Position numbers and translations under genes: made by a program. A stretch of DNA of 64,000 nucleotides, taken from Salinispora tropica CNB-440 (GTDB lineage Bacteria > Actinomycetota > Actinomycetes > Mycobacteriales > Micromonosporaceae). The stretch covers positions 4,716,144 through 4,780,143 of the forward strand of contig NC_009380.1 in NCBI RefSeq assembly GCF_000016425.1, read 5' to 3'. The first letter of the stretch is position 1. Every line of letters begins with the position of its first letter. The notes below the pieces were generated by a model. The model was not told the origin of the DNA. It worked only from the letters and a program-made list of their open reading frames with translations, and ran no database searches. Below, piece after piece: positions 1-8,473 of this stretch.

Positions 1-992
1 AGGCCGACGACGAGTTGCGCCACCTGGTGACGGAGACCGACCCGGCGGCGATACCCGGCGCGCTCGCGGCTGCCGGGCACACCACCTTGCTCGCGGCCGT
101 CGACGCCTACGTGGAGGCGCACGGCTACCGCAGCCCCGACGAGCTCAAGCTGGAGGTGCCGGACCTACACGAGGATCCGTCGAGTCTGTACCTGATGCTG
201 CGCGACGCGCTACAGGCTCCGCCGGAGACAACGAGCGGCGACAGCGCGCAGGAATATCTCGACCAGCACCTGCGGGGGCCGCGACGCTGGATCTACGAAC
301 TGACCCGCCGCAAGGTGTCTCGGTCACTGGCGGCGCGCGAGCGGCTGCGGTTCTGCCGGACGAAGGCGTTCGGCTCGGCCAAGCGGATGCTTCGCGCACT
401 CGGCCGGCACCTGCAGCAGGTCGGGGCGATCGAGCGGTTCGAGGACGTGTTCCTGCTGCGCCTCGACGAGCTTGCCGGGGCATACGAGGGCAAGATCGCT
501 CACGACGAGCTACGCGACATCGTGGCGGCGCGTCGGCGCACGCAGGACCGACAGGCAACGATGTCCGCCCCACCGCGCTTCCGGACGTACGGCGCGCCCT
601 ACTGGGAGGGCAATCTCGAGGCCGCCGGTTGGAGCGTCGGCCGGGCCACCCGCACCGGCGTCGGTGAACTGCGCGGGACACCATCGTCCCCGGGCGTCAC
701 GACCGGGCGGGTCGTCGTCACGACGCGACCTCAGGACGTCAACGGCGGCATCATCGTGGCCTACAGCACCGACCCGGGGTGGGTCGCCGCACTACCGTCA
801 GCGACCGGACTGATCATCGAGCGGGGAAGCCCGCTGACCCACGTCGCGATCGTGGCGCGCGAGCTGGGCGTGCCGACGATCGTCAAGGCCAAGGGTGCCA
901 CCCAGGAACTGGAGACCGGCATGACCGTCCGGATGGACGGCGGCACCGGCACGATCACGATCCTCAACGACACGGAGGGGACGTCCGCGTGA
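1..992 (+). CDS. PEP-synthase-like phosphotransferase, C-terminal part (5' end off window)
   Basis: The open frame enters from the left edge, so the true start is outside the window. The last ~110 residues form the swivelling phosphohistidine domain of PEP-utilising enzymes (PEP synthase, PPDK, rifampin phosphotransferase): the GSPLTHVAIVARELGVPTIV stretch (near 829-888) carries the phospho-accepting His. The residues before it resemble the linker of rifampin-phosphotransferase/PEP-synthase-like proteins. Known family chemistry is ATP-dependent transfer of a phosphate through this His to pyruvate or another acceptor; the acceptor here is unknown. The stop overlaps the next gene's GTG by 4 bases, so it is translationally coupled to a fatty-acyl-AMP ligase. 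That argues for a biosynthetic rather than central-metabolic role (inference). Confidence 0.8.
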   Translation, partial: ADDELRHLVTETDPAAIPGALAAAGHTTLLAAVDAYVEAHGYRSPDELKLEVPDLHEDPSSLYLMLRDALQAPPETTSGDSAQEYLDQHLRGPRRWIYELTRRKVSRSLAARERLRFCRTKAFGSAKRMLRALGRHLQQVGAIERFEDVFLLRLDELAGAYEGKIAHDELRDIVAARRRTQDRQATMSAPPRFRTYGAPYWEGNLEAAGWSVGRATRTGVGELRGTPSSPGVTTGRVVVTTRPQDVNGGIIVAYSTDPGWVAALPSATGLIIERGSPLTHVAIVARELGVPTIVKAKGATQELETGMTVRMDGGTGTITILNDTEGTSA

Positions 993-2674
993 CCACCACC
1001 CTGGCTTTCAGCGATGTGCGCAACTGGCTGGTCGATCCCCGGACCGACAAGGGGATCCGGTTCCTCGGTGACGGAGGCGACTGGGACTACCACTCGTACG
1101 CGGACCTGTCTCTCGCGGCACGACGCAGCGCGGCGGCGATGACCGCTGCCGGCGCCCAGCCCGGGGAGGTGGTCTGCCTGCTCATGCCGACGAGCTACCC
1201 GACGCTCTGCGCGTACTTCGGGGCCTGGGCCGCGGGCCTCACCCCCTGCATGATCACCCCACCCAGTCTCACCAGCAGCACCGAGTACGTCGAGCTCGTC
1301 TCGAGCATTCTGCGTCGGGCGCAACCGGTACTGATGATCACCACCGAGCGCTACCAGGACATCGCCGACTCGGCTCTGGCCGCGGCGGACCTGCCCGGCC
1401 GCGCCTTTCTACACAGGGAGGCAGAGGAACCGGTCGAGGTTCCCAAAGCCGGCCCCGACGACCTGGCGATCCTCCAGTTCACCTCCGGCTCCACCGGCGT
1501 CCCGCGAGGAGTGCCGGTCACCTGGCAGAACCTCGCCGTCAACGTCTCCTGCACCCGGGCGTGGAGCGCCTGGGGCGAGGACGACTCGGTGGCCTCCTGG
1601 CTGCCGCTCTATCACGACATGGGCCTCGTCGGCACGCTACTCGCCGCCGTCTGTAGTCAGGCCGACCTGTGGCTGATGCAGCCCGCGCAGTTCCTGCGCG
1701 ACCCGGGCAGATGGTTGGAGTGCATGACCCGGGCCACGATCACGGCCGCGCCGCCGTTCGCATACGAGTACGCGGTGGAGCGGATCTCCGCAGAGCGGAT
1801 CGCCAGCTGGGACCTGTCCGGATGGCGGACCGCGTTCGTCGGCGCGCAGACCATCAACCCCGCGGTGCTCGACAGCTTCGTGGAGGCTACCGCCGCTGCG
1901 GGCTTCAACCGCGGCACGCTCACCCCTGCCTTCGGGATGGCGGAGACGACGCTCGGGGTAACCGGCACTGACCACGGTGTCCCTCCGCTGGTGGTGCAGG
2001 TGAGGCCGGACACTCTGCGATTCGGCCAGCGGGTCGAGTTGACCCGGCAGTTCCACCTCGGTGAGGAGCCGGTGCCGACACGCAACGGTTGGCTCACCGG
2101 CTGTGGCGGCCCGCGCCTCGGCACCCGGATCAGCATCGTCGACCAGGATGGCGTCGAGTTGCCGCCAGGCCATCTCGGTGAGATCAAGGTCAGCGGGGAA
2201 ACGGTCACCGCGGGCTACACCAACGACGCCGACTCCGGCGGCACCCGCTTCACCCCGGACGGCCTGCGCACCGGCGACGCCGGGTTCCTCCACGCCGGCC
2301 AGCTGTTCGTGCTGGGCCGGATGGGCGACAGCCTCAAGATCCGGGGACGCAACGTCTACGTCGAGGACCTCGAGGCGGCGGTCGTCGGGGCGACCGGCCT
2401 GTCCCCCAGTCGCTGTGTGGTGATCAGCGCGCCGGAAACCGAGCGTGCCGGCGTTCTGCTGCTCGTCGAGGGCGGGCGCCGCGGCTGGGAGGAGAGCGCC
2501 TACCACACCCTCCGCTCCCGCCTGGGTGTCGAGCCGCGAGTCCGGTTCGCGGTCGGAAGCCGTGGCCTGATCCAGCACACCACCAGTGGAAAGCCACGCC
2601 GCCGTGACATGTGGCAGCGCCTCCAGGAGGGAACCCTGAAAGCGTCGATCGTCGAGCCGGAGGTCCCCGCATGA
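989..2674 (+). CDS. Fatty-acyl-AMP ligase / acyl-ACP synthetase (FAAL type)
   Basis: A 561-residue adenylate-forming enzyme. The P-loop LQFTSGSTGVPRG lies at about residues 162-174, followed by SWLPLYHDMGLVG (203-215), a signature of FadD32-like fatty-acyl-AMP ligases rather than CoA ligases. A C-terminal SLKIRGRNVYVEDLE hinge region and a late Lys in TSGKPRR complete the fold. FAALs activate a fatty acid as acyl-adenylate and load it onto a phosphopantetheinyl carrier; a free-standing ACP lies two genes downstream. GTG at 989 was chosen because it overlaps the upstream stop (GTGA) and the protein begins normally there, although the frame stays open upstream. The stop overlaps the next ATG. 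Confidence 0.88.
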   Translation: MTTTLAFSDVRNWLVDPRTDKGIRFLGDGGDWDYHSYADLSLAARRSAAAMTAAGAQPGEVVCLLMPTSYPTLCAYFGAWAAGLTPCMITPPSLTSSTEYVELVSSILRRAQPVLMITTERYQDIADSALAAADLPGRAFLHREAEEPVEVPKAGPDDLAILQFTSGSTGVPRGVPVTWQNLAVNVSCTRAWSAWGEDDSVASWLPLYHDMGLVGTLLAAVCSQADLWLMQPAQFLRDPGRWLECMTRATITAAPPFAYEYAVERISAERIASWDLSGWRTAFVGAQTINPAVLDSFVEATAAAGFNRGTLTPAFGMAETTLGVTGTDHGVPPLVVQVRPDTLRFGQRVELTRQFHLGEEPVPTRNGWLTGCGGPRLGTRISIVDQDGVELPPGHLGEIKVSGETVTAGYTNDADSGGTRFTPDGLRTGDAGFLHAGQLFVLGRMGDSLKIRGRNVYVEDLEAAVVGATGLSPSRCVVISAPETERAGVLLLVEGGRRGWEESAYHTLRSRLGVEPRVRFAVGSRGLIQHTTSGKPRRRDMWQRLQEGTLKASIVEPEVPA

Positions 2675-4347
2675 TCCTCGACGAGGCCGAGATCAATTCA
2701 CTCGCGGCCGAGACGCTGGAGCGTATCGGTCACCCCAGAAGTGTCGCGCTGATCCTGGAAGGCTCCATCGCCGAGGGTTTCGGCAACTCTCGCTCCGACA
2801 TCGACTTCCTCCTGATCGCCGACCAGGAGGCCGACCTGCCGACGATGCCCACGATCTTCTTCATCGCGGGACGTCGGGTGGAGATCCGCACCCGATCCGT
2901 CGGCCAGATCGTGGACCACCTCCGAGAGGTCAACGGGTACGTCGAACGCACCCCGCGCCATGTCGCCACACTGGACGAGCACCTGCTCAACCGGTGCCAA
3001 CGGCTACTCCGAGCGCATGTCGTGTACCGCCCGGACCTGGTCGAGAAGATCCGTGACCACCTCGCGTACGACGACTTCGCCGTCGTCATGACCAAGTGGT
3101 GGGCGGAACACGCACGGCAGTCCATCCGATACTCCATCGCGCTGCTCGCCCTGGACCAGGTGGAGTCGGCCGCCGTGTGGGCCCGGGCGGGACTTCAGCA
3201 GGCCGCCAAGAGCTACCTGGCACGCCACGGCGAGACATACTTCGAGCCGAAGTGGCTCTCGCTGCAGCTCGACCGGCTCGCCGGGGATCCGCTGGTCGAA
3301 CGCTACTGGCAGACCATCAACGCGGAGCCCGGTGCCGGCGGGGAGATCGAGCACACGCGCGACTGCATACGCCTGGTCGCGGAGCTCGGCGTGCCGGGCT
3401 GCGCTGATGATCCGCAGCGGCTGGTCGTTGCACGAGTGCCGGCAGTGACCACCTGGCAGATCGACGACCAGGTACATCTGGTGCGTGACCGACGTGACGT
3501 GTTCGTCCTCGGCGACGCCGCCACACGGGTGTGGCGGTGCATCGTCTGGGGGCGACCACTCGCGGCGCTGAGGGCCGACACCGAGCGGACGGGCGTCGCC
3601 GACCCGGGTGAGCTGATCGCCGCCTACCTCCGGTACGGCCTGATCCGGATCACCTGGCAGGGTGCTCCGATCTCGCCACGGATTCCGATGGCCGCACCGC
3701 TCGGCCCCATCACCCCCGCCCCGGCGGCCAGCAGCCCGATCCTGGGTATCGCCGGCGCCGAGCCGCCGCATCCCCGCGCGATCGCGTTGCTACCGCTGCC
3801 GGCGCCGCGCTTCGCCGCCGCCGCGATGGCACTGATGTGGGGCAACTTCATGATCGAAAATGCTCTGGAGGACCTGCAGGGCGCACTCGACCGCGAACAG
3901 TGGAGGGTCGCTGCACTCACCACGGTGCGCGCGGTCAACGGCGGGCTGCGTGCCCTGCTCAGCGCGCACGGTGTGAGTCCGTTGCCGCCGGATCCCGAGC
4001 TGCTACACCGACTCGATCTGCTGTCCGACGGGCACTCGCATATCCGTGTCCTCGCCGAACGGCTGTACGCGACCGTGGCCACGACCGAGGAGGAGGCCCG
4101 GCTTCTGCTCACCCTCCTGCACGAGTACGTGACCAATATCCGGAAGGCCTCGGGCGGAGAGGCGTTCCCGTCGTCGTTCGACTCCGCGGACGGCTGGCAG
4201 CGCACCCTCGACATCGGCTACGACCTGCTGCGTCTCGGCGCATATCTGGACCAGCAACTCCCCCTCGACGAGGCGCAGGACCTGCTCTCCAGCGGCGGTG
4301 TGCAGCCGCACGCACGGGCCGGCGCCGCAGCAGCACAGGAGACGTGA
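2671..4347 (+). CDS. Nucleotidyltransferase-fold protein, large, unknown substrate
   Basis: A 558-residue protein. Residues 31-45 read GSIAEGFGNSRSDIDF, the GS...DxD motif of the DNA polymerase-beta nucleotidyltransferase superfamily, with D43 and D45 as likely metal ligands. The rest is mostly helical. A middle segment (about residues 270-350) resembles a small winged-helix/PqqD-like carrier-binding domain, but weakly. The start overlaps the FAAL stop (ATGA) and the stop overlaps the ACP start. Family members transfer an NMP to small molecules, RNA or protein. Its position between an acyl-activating enzyme and its ACP suggests modification of the acyl chain, the carrier or a head group (inference). 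I do not recognise the full-length family. Confidence 0.7.
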   Translation: MILDEAEINSLAAETLERIGHPRSVALILEGSIAEGFGNSRSDIDFLLIADQEADLPTMPTIFFIAGRRVEIRTRSVGQIVDHLREVNGYVERTPRHVATLDEHLLNRCQRLLRAHVVYRPDLVEKIRDHLAYDDFAVVMTKWWAEHARQSIRYSIALLALDQVESAAVWARAGLQQAAKSYLARHGETYFEPKWLSLQLDRLAGDPLVERYWQTINAEPGAGGEIEHTRDCIRLVAELGVPGCADDPQRLVVARVPAVTTWQIDDQVHLVRDRRDVFVLGDAATRVWRCIVWGRPLAALRADTERTGVADPGELIAAYLRYGLIRITWQGAPISPRIPMAAPLGPITPAPAASSPILGIAGAEPPHPRAIALLPLPAPRFAAAAMALMWGNFMIENALEDLQGALDREQWRVAALTTVRAVNGGLRALLSAHGVSPLPPDPELLHRLDLLSDGHSHIRVLAERLYATVATTEEEARLLLTLLHEYVTNIRKASGGEAFPSSFDSADGWQRTLDIGYDLLRLGAYLDQQLPLDEAQDLLSSGGVQPHARAGAAAAQET

Positions 4348-4607
4348 TGGACAACGCGTTCGACGAATCGACCGGTTACGCGATTATCGCCGCGATGGCG
4401 CCGCACCCACTCCCCCGCATCGGGGCGGAGACCCATCTGCGCGACGACCTGATGTTCGACTCGATCCGGCTGATCGAGCTGGCGATAGCCCTGGAACGGC
4501 AGTTCCTGCTGCCCTCGCTCGACCTGAACGAGTCGACGGACCTGACGACCGCCGGAGACGTCCTGAACCTGGTTCGGCAACAACTGAAGACCGGAGGAGG
4601 GGCATGA
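4347..4607 (+). CDS. Acyl carrier protein
   Basis: 86 residues, the usual ACP size. The motif DDLMFDSIRLIELAIALE places the phosphopantetheine-bearing Ser at residue 39 (DSI in place of the common DSL), followed by the typical recognition helix. The TGATG junction with the upstream gene indicates coupled translation, and the start of the next gene overlaps its stop. It is the likely acceptor for the acyl group activated by the ligase at 989-2674 and the likely thioester substrate of the reductase at 4604-5704. Confidence 0.85.
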   Translation: MDNAFDESTGYAIIAAMAPHPLPRIGAETHLRDDLMFDSIRLIELAIALERQFLLPSLDLNESTDLTTAGDVLNLVRQQLKTGGGA

Positions 4608-5704
4608 GCACGCCGAAGCGGATCCTGGTCACCGGGGCAGCCGGCCTGGTCGGCGCCGAGGTCTGCGCCCGCCTGCTGAAGGCCGGGCACCGAGTGTCCG
4701 GCCTGGTGCACCACACCCGAGTGCTGATCGCCAACAACGGCCGGGCCGTCGCGTCGGCGACGGACGACAGGGCGGGCACCGTACGGCTGGTCACCGGTGA
4801 CGTCACCGTTCCACGGCTGGGCCTCGACGACGACACCTGGACGGACCTGGCGAACGGGCTCGACCTGATCGTGCATTCTGCTGCGATCACCGACTTCGGT
4901 CACCCCCGGGAGGTCTACCAGGCGATCAACACGACCGGCACGGCTCACGTGCTGGAGCTGGCCCGCGAGCGATCCACCCCGCTGGTGCACGTCAGCACCG
5001 CCTACGTGTGCGGCGAACGGGACGGCATGATCCTGGAGTCCCAGCTCGACGTCGGGCAGCGGTTCGGCAACCCGTACGAGGAGAGCAAACTCGCCGCGGA
5101 GCAACTGGTGCGAAAGGCCGCCGCGGAGAGCCTGCCAACCGTGGTGATCCGGCCCAGTGTCGTCGTCGGCGCCGCCCGCACCGGCGCGGTCCGTGACTTC
5201 AAGAACCTGTACGTCGTGCTGAAGCTCCTGTCCGAGGGTCGGATCGGCTCGATCCCGGGCTACTTCGACGCCTGCGTCGACCTCGTGCCGGTCGACCATG
5301 TGGCGGCGTTGATCACCGCTGTGGTTGACGACTTCGACCGGGCCAGGGACCGCACACTGCACGCCGTGGGATCGTCGGTGCGGATGCGCCACATCTCCGA
5401 TGTGCTCGCCGAATACCCATCGTTCCACGTTCCCCGCTACATCGCCCCGGCCAACTTCGACCCTGCCATGCTGTCGGACCTCGAACGCGCCTACTGGCAC
5501 CGGGTCATGTCGCTGTACGAGAGCTACTTCCGCCGCCAGCAGCACTTCGACGACACCGTCGCGGCCGGGTTCCGAGGACACAAGCGACTACCCAGCGGGC
5601 CGAACCACCTCCGGCGGATCATCGACTACGCGGTCAGGGCCGACTACCTCGGCGCGCCCCTGCCGGGCGTGGCGGAGGCCCTGAGCCGGGTCAACCAGCG
5701 ATGA
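4604..5704 (+). CDS. Extended SDR, thioester-reductase-like NAD(P)-dependent enzyme
   Basis: 366 residues. The N-terminal Rossmann motif ILVTGAAGLVG has GxxGxxG at residues 11-17. The catalytic region shows HVSTAYVCG (catalytic Ser/Thr) and NPYEESKLAAE (YxxxK). This arrangement is seen in thioester-reductase and male-sterility-type reductases, which release acyl thioesters as aldehydes or alcohols, and in other extended SDRs such as sterol or sugar epimerases. Directly after an ACP and FAAL, reductive release or keto reduction of an ACP-bound chain is the natural guess (inference). ATG at 4604 follows a GGAGGAGG ribosome-binding site and overlaps the ACP stop. Confidence 0.8.
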   Translation: MSTPKRILVTGAAGLVGAEVCARLLKAGHRVSGLVHHTRVLIANNGRAVASATDDRAGTVRLVTGDVTVPRLGLDDDTWTDLANGLDLIVHSAAITDFGHPREVYQAINTTGTAHVLELARERSTPLVHVSTAYVCGERDGMILESQLDVGQRFGNPYEESKLAAEQLVRKAAAESLPTVVIRPSVVVGAARTGAVRDFKNLYVVLKLLSEGRIGSIPGYFDACVDLVPVDHVAALITAVVDDFDRARDRTLHAVGSSVRMRHISDVLAEYPSFHVPRYIAPANFDPAMLSDLERAYWHRVMSLYESYFRRQQHFDDTVAAGFRGHKRLPSGPNHLRRIIDYAVRADYLGAPLPGVAEALSRVNQR

Positions 5705-6681
5705 GCAGTATCGCGGCCTACGGACCGCCGTTCCCCGAAGGCCTGACCCACGATCCGGACAAGCAGCGTTATCACGGCACCGACAGCTACTTCCTGGAGG
5801 CGTACGAGCAGCTGTCCACGCTGACACCCGACCCGGTGCGATTCGCGTACGAGCACGCCATGCTGTTGATGAAGCCTGATGCGGTGGCGTCGCGTTCGAT
5901 CGAACGTGTCATCGAATGGCTGCGCGAAGCACACTTCCGGATCGTGGCAGTGCGGCGACTGCGGATGCGCCGTGAGTCGGTCCGGGCGATCTGGCACTAC
6001 CAGCTGAACCGAGCGACACCCCAGCGCTGTCTACTCGCTGACGCGCTGTGTGAACAGTCCGACTCGTTGGTGATCCTGGCCCGCCCCGCCGACCCCGTCG
6101 ATGTGCCGGCCACGGTGGCGCTCAGCGTCAACAAGGGACCGGCCGATCCGGCGCGGCGCCGTCCGGGCCAGCTGCGTGCCCGGCTCGGCGACTTCGGCTT
6201 CCTCCTCAACCTGGTGCACGCCTCGGACGAGCCGGCCGACCTCGTCCGGGAGCTTGGCATCCTGCTGGAACACCGGGAGCGACGCGCACTGATCGGCCAG
6301 GCGCTGGCGAACACGGACCAGCATGATCAGACGACCGCGATCGCCCGAAAGCTGTACGCCGCTCACCCCCCGCATGACCTGGACTTCGTTGCCTCGACCC
6401 GCCGCCTGACCAGGGCTGTGCAGGACCTCCTCGCCACGACGGCCCTGCCGGACGAGGTACGCCGGGCCCTGTGTCGCACGCTGGCCTCGACGAGCAGCGA
6501 ACCGGCGAGCTGGGCGCCGCTGGTCAACGTGATCTGGTCGGCGGACCTGCCGCTCAACGGTTGGGATTTCATCGTGGTGGGCTGCCACGCGGTTTCGCTC
6601 TCTCGCCCAGGGTACGGACAGCTGCTGGCCGGAGCCGATCCCGGCCGGTGGCGGTCCCTGGCCACCGTGGCAGCGTCATGA
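5701..6681 (+). CDS. Nucleoside-diphosphate-kinase-like protein with C-terminal extension
   Basis: 326 residues. Residues ~52-190 match the nucleoside diphosphate kinase fold: HAMLLMKPDAV near the N-terminus (compare LxMIKPDxV of Ndk), RRRPGQLRARLGDFG (compare PGTIRGDFG) and NLVHASDEP, which fits the Ndk active-site signature N-x2-H-[GA]-S-D except for the following E. The phospho-accepting His (about residue 173) is kept. True Ndk is ~135-150 residues; this protein adds ~50 residues before and ~140 helical residues after. It may pass phosphate to a small-molecule or lipid intermediate rather than to NDPs (inference). The start overlaps the SDR stop (ATGA). Confidence 0.72.
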   Translation: MSSIAAYGPPFPEGLTHDPDKQRYHGTDSYFLEAYEQLSTLTPDPVRFAYEHAMLLMKPDAVASRSIERVIEWLREAHFRIVAVRRLRMRRESVRAIWHYQLNRATPQRCLLADALCEQSDSLVILARPADPVDVPATVALSVNKGPADPARRRPGQLRARLGDFGFLLNLVHASDEPADLVRELGILLEHRERRALIGQALANTDQHDQTTAIARKLYAAHPPHDLDFVASTRRLTRAVQDLLATTALPDEVRRALCRTLASTSSEPASWAPLVNVIWSADLPLNGWDFIVVGCHAVSLSRPGYGQLLAGADPGRWRSLATVAAS

Positions 6682-7586
6682 GCAGCGCCGTCGGGCAGGC
6701 CCCGGCACTGCTGCGCTACCGCGCGTTCCTGGGCGCTGTCTTCGCGCCGGGAGTGCACGTCACCTACGCAGTGCTGTGGGCGTGTGCATACGAGGCCGCC
6801 GCGGTCATGACAGCGGGGGGCGTCTGGCGGCCGTCGGTCGGGTCGCTGGTCCGAGCCATGACGATCATCGTGGTCCTGCTACACCTGCGGCTCGCCGACG
6901 AGCGTATGGACGAGTCGTACGACCGGATCCACAACCCGGACCGTCCGCTGATCACCGGTCTGGTCAGCGTGCGCGAGCTGCGCCGCGCCGGTTGGGCGAC
7001 GGCCGCCCTGGCGATCGTCGTCAACGTTCCGCTCGCCCCCTGGTCGGCGGTGACCGTGGCGCTTCTCGTGGGCTACACCGAGCTAATCACTCGGCTCACG
7101 CTGCACTCGCCGAGGCTGCGTGACCGGGCGCTGCTCTACATCGTCGTGGCGTACCCGGTGCAGTTGCTGATCGGTGTCTACCTGTACACGTCCGTGACCG
7201 GCGCGAAGGTGGTACAGCCGGGGATCCGCCCAGCCCTGCTGATCATTGTGTTCGCCGCCGCGTTCCTGCACTTCGAGTTCGCCCGCAAGACAGTACGCGA
7301 TCCCCGCTCCGGGGGCCGGACATACTCGGCCACCGCACTCGGGATCACCGGCAGCGGTGTGCTCACGCTCGGCTGGGCCCTGCTCGCGTGCACCCTGCTG
7401 GCCGCGATCACCGAGCCGTGGCACATGTCGGACGCGGCGCTACTGCCCTACGTGGCTCTCGTCTTCCCGGTCGCGGGCGCCTTCTCCTACCTCAGCGGCA
7501 GGGAACAGAGGTGGCCCACGTCGCTCGCCATGCTCTATCTGATCGTGCTCGACGCGGCGCTCGTCACCAGTGGGTGGCTCGGATGA
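6678..7586 (+). CDS. UbiA-family membrane prenyltransferase
   Basis: 302 residues with about eight hydrophobic helices. The first Asp-rich motif appears as RLADERMDESYDR followed by HNPDRPL, as in UbiA enzymes that bind prenyl diphosphate through Mg2+. The second conserved region reads EFARKTVRDP...GRTYS, the E-x-RK type seen in part of the family. UbiA proteins transfer prenyl or polyprenyl groups to aromatic, phosphoglycerol or phosphosugar acceptors at the membrane. In this operon it may anchor or extend a lipid product; the acceptor cannot be read from sequence. The start overlaps the upstream stop (ATGA). Confidence 0.8.
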   Translation: MSSAVGQAPALLRYRAFLGAVFAPGVHVTYAVLWACAYEAAAVMTAGGVWRPSVGSLVRAMTIIVVLLHLRLADERMDESYDRIHNPDRPLITGLVSVRELRRAGWATAALAIVVNVPLAPWSAVTVALLVGYTELITRLTLHSPRLRDRALLYIVVAYPVQLLIGVYLYTSVTGAKVVQPGIRPALLIIVFAAAFLHFEFARKTVRDPRSGGRTYSATALGITGSGVLTLGWALLACTLLAAITEPWHMSDAALLPYVALVFPVAGAFSYLSGREQRWPTSLAMLYLIVLDAALVTSGWLG

Positions 7587-8473
7587 TGGAGATCGGCGTG
7601 GTCCTGCCCCAAGGCGAGCTGCACGGCGGGCCACGAGCCCTACGCGAGTATGCGAGCGTGGCGCAGGAGCTGGGATTCCGGCACCTCCTCGCGTATGACC
7701 ACGTGCTCGGTGCCGACCCAGCCGGGCATCCGAACTGGCAGGGTGTATACGACGCGGATGATCCGTTCCACGAGCCGCTGGTGCTCTTCGGCTACCTCGC
7801 GGCGGTGTGCGACCTCGACCTGGTGACCAGTGTTCTGGTCCTGCCGCAACGACAGACCGCGCTGGTCGCCAAGCAGGCGGCCGAGATCGACCTTCTCTCC
7901 GACGGCCGGCTACGGCTGGGGGTTGGCATCGGCTGGAACACGGTGGAGTACGAGGCTCTGGGCCGGCCCATGCAGTCTCGAGGTGAGCGGCTCGACCAGC
8001 AGATCACCCTGTTGCGGTCACTATGGACACACCGGTCGGTCAGCTTCGAACACTCCGGGGAACGAATCGTCGCGGCCGGGATCAACCCACGACCGAAACG
8101 GCCGATTCCCATCTGGATTGGCGGCGCCAGCCCAGCTGCCTACCGCCGGGCGGGTCGTACCGGCGACGGCTGGATGCCCCGCCTCCAGCCCGGGCCGGAG
8201 CTCACAGCGGCCCGAATGATCGTGACGAAGGCGGCGGAGGCAGCCGGTCGACCCCCCGAGGCGATCGGCATGCACGGCCGGGTCCGCTACCTCGACGGCG
8301 GCGCGGTCGGTGTTGCCGCAGCGGCCCGCCGGTGGCGTGAAGCCCACGCCACACACCTGGCCGTGAGCACGCTCGGCGCCGGATTCACGTCGCTCAGCGA
8401 ACACCTCGAAGCGCTCACCGCGATCGCCCGCACGGGACTCCTCGACGAGAACATGGAAGGGCCCAATCGATGA
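7583..8473 (+). CDS. LLM-class F420-dependent oxidoreductase
   Basis: 296 residues. The N-terminus MMEIGVVLPQGE, the AYDHVLG segment, a central LRLGVGIGWN loop and a C-terminal PIPIWIGGASPAAYRRAGR are typical of the luciferase-like monooxygenase fold in its F420-dependent actinobacterial branch. Enzymes of this group perform hydride transfers or oxygenations on small molecules. ATG at 7583 overlaps the UbiA stop, and a second ATG follows immediately. The stop overlaps the start of the AfsA-type gene. It is probably a tailoring redox step of the pathway. Confidence 0.82.
   Translation: MMEIGVVLPQGELHGGPRALREYASVAQELGFRHLLAYDHVLGADPAGHPNWQGVYDADDPFHEPLVLFGYLAAVCDLDLVTSVLVLPQRQTALVAKQAAEIDLLSDGRLRLGVGIGWNTVEYEALGRPMQSRGERLDQQITLLRSLWTHRSVSFEHSGERIVAAGINPRPKRPIPIWIGGASPAAYRRAGRTGDGWMPRLQPGPELTAARMIVTKAAEAAGRPPEAIGMHGRVRYLDGGAVGVAAAARRWREAHATHLAVSTLGAGFTSLSEHLEALTAIARTGLLDENMEGPNR

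Noticed and set aside
4376..5581. Long minus-strand frame opposite the SDR gene
   Set aside because: Antisense shadow of a conserved SDR with clear motifs; no ribosome-binding site or family match.
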